A DNA stretch of 49,329 bases, from positions 600,999 through 650,327 of the forward strand of contig BJOX01000204.1 in assembly GCA_009731375.1 (NCBI GenBank), written 5' to 3'. This DNA comes from Paulinella micropora. Lineage: Eukaryota; Cercozoa; Imbricatea; Euglyphida. The notes beneath the pieces are model-generated. The model searched no databases and was not told the DNA's origin. It saw only the letters and a program-made list of their open reading frames with translations. Both the position numbers and the translations under genes were made by a program. Shown in pieces: positions 48,476-49,329 of the stretch. Within the stretch, counting starts at the first letter, position 1; every line of letters starts with the position of its first letter.

Positions 48476-48532
48476 GATTGGTGGATGGACGGATCGATGG
48501 ACGGACGCATCAACAAGTACATAGGAAGAAAG

Positions 48533-48535
<3 letters not shown>

Positions 48536-48606
<71 letters not shown>

Positions 48607-48624
48607 TAATAATAATAATAATCA
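48536..48624 (+). repeat. (TAA)n array
   Basis: About 29 TAA units with one GAT variant, giving poly-Asn or poly-Ile frames. Confidence 0.95.
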
Positions 48625-48672
48625 TATGTCGGTGAAACCTAAGCTGTATTCCAGAGCCTCAACTAAAACAGT

Positions 48673-48899
48673 CTTTAAATACTCCTTTACATCTCCCACC
48701 TATATGCGGAGATAGATAGATAGGTTGGATAGATCAACAGAGATAGATAGGTAGACAGATAGATAGATAGAAAGATAGATAGATAGATAGATAGATACTT
48801 TAAATACTCCTCAACATCTCCCACCTATGTGCGGAGATAGACAGATAGGTTGGATAGATCAACAGAGATAGATAGGTAGACAGATAGATATGTAGATAA

Positions 48900-48942
<43 letters not shown>

Positions 48943-49018
48943 CTTTAAATACTCCTCCACATCTCCCTATGTGAGGAGATAAATAGATAGGTTGGATAGA
49001 TCAACAGAGATAGATAGG

Positions 49019-49052
<34 letters not shown>

Positions 49053-49136
49053 CTTTAAAAACTTTTCAACATCTCCCACCTATGTGCGGAGATAGATAGA
49101 TAGGTTGGATAGATCAACAGAGATAGATAGGTAGAC

Positions 49137-49186
<50 letters not shown>

Positions 49187-49204
49187 GTAGATAGATAGGT
49201 AGAT
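48673..49204 (+). repeat. Unit with ACATCTCCCACCTAT plus (GATA)n, four copies
   Basis: The unit with AGGTTGGATAGATCAACAGA follows ACTTTAAATACTCCT at about 48673, 48799, 48945 and 49052. Copies differ in length because the GATA stretch between them varies. Confidence 0.88.
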
Positions 49205-49329
49205 GAAATATCGACTAATGTCAGAAAAAAGGAGCTTCTGATTTCGTCAACCAAGGAAGTCTGTGGGTAAAGTATTAACCCGATGCCCAGCTAAGCCGTG
49301 ATGTTTGCACGGAAGGGACTGATACAGGC
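49205..49329. other. Non-repetitive window end
   Basis: 125 bp of ordinary composition without a convincing ORF or RNA gene. Not assigned. Confidence 0.6.

Noticed and set aside
46887-48625. ORFs of 292 and 428 codons on the - strand
   Set aside because: Poly-Ser/Phe/Leu and poly-Ile translations of GAA, GATA, TAGG and TAA repeats.

Overview
The window is repeat-rich nuclear DNA of a spliceosomal eukaryote, most likely a metazoan. Host coding sequence is sparse and sits in small exons with GT/AG boundaries. The rest is LTR retrotransposons, a site-seeking non-LTR retrotransposon, one MITE-like element, and long tetra-, tri- and hexanucleotide arrays. The species cannot be named from the sequence. 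No rRNA, tRNA, CRISPR or prokaryote-type operon was seen.

Left edge (1-5236). Two phase-compatible exons (369-438 and 2594-2695) look like the 3' end of a host gene on the + strand. Their 2.15-kb intron is filled with microsatellites. Beyond the stop codon lies about 2.5 kb without genes, containing a perfect 31-bp hairpin (3121-3212) and a 257-bp TIR element (4855-5111).

Centre (5237-33699). This is a three-level nest of LTR elements. Level 1 is a degenerate Ty1/copia element on the - strand with 207-bp LTRs and a perfect 5-bp target duplication CGGGG. Level 2, inserted in its leader or early gag, is a Ty3/gypsy element on the + strand (13805-33228, LTRs 638/696 bp, target duplication ATTA); it has lost recognisable gag and part of its RT. 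Level 3, inserted in the leader of level 2, is a related Ty3/gypsy element on the - strand (15018-25339, LTRs 216/218 bp), nearly complete. The two gypsy elements share an identical 10-nt sequence starting at the primer-binding site, a non-canonical protease motif DT(M/L)AN, a conserved extra domain between protease and RT, and a conserved domain after integrase. The inner element has gag split over two overlapping ORFs, and pol follows gag through a single UGA in the context CAA UGA CUA G, the known strong readthrough context. Together these features suggest an unusual gypsy lineage, which is the best candidate for something undescribed here.

Right part (33700-49329). A minus-strand terminal exon (34981-35256) encodes three 15-aa repeats and a Lys-rich tail. 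A (TATC)n tract contains an R2-superfamily (restriction-like endonuclease) retrotransposon: a 5'-truncated copy directly followed by a full 3897-bp copy, almost identical. The remainder is complex satellite DNA: inverted blocks of (TATC)n with a 43-bp spacer motif, a 106-bp satellite with an inverted partner, a 105-bp satellite, about 0.8 kb of GAA/GGA purine tract, and (TAGG)n, (TAA)n and (GATA)n arrays.

Four 10-N gaps are present; three have the same sequence on both sides and look like unmerged overlapping contig ends.
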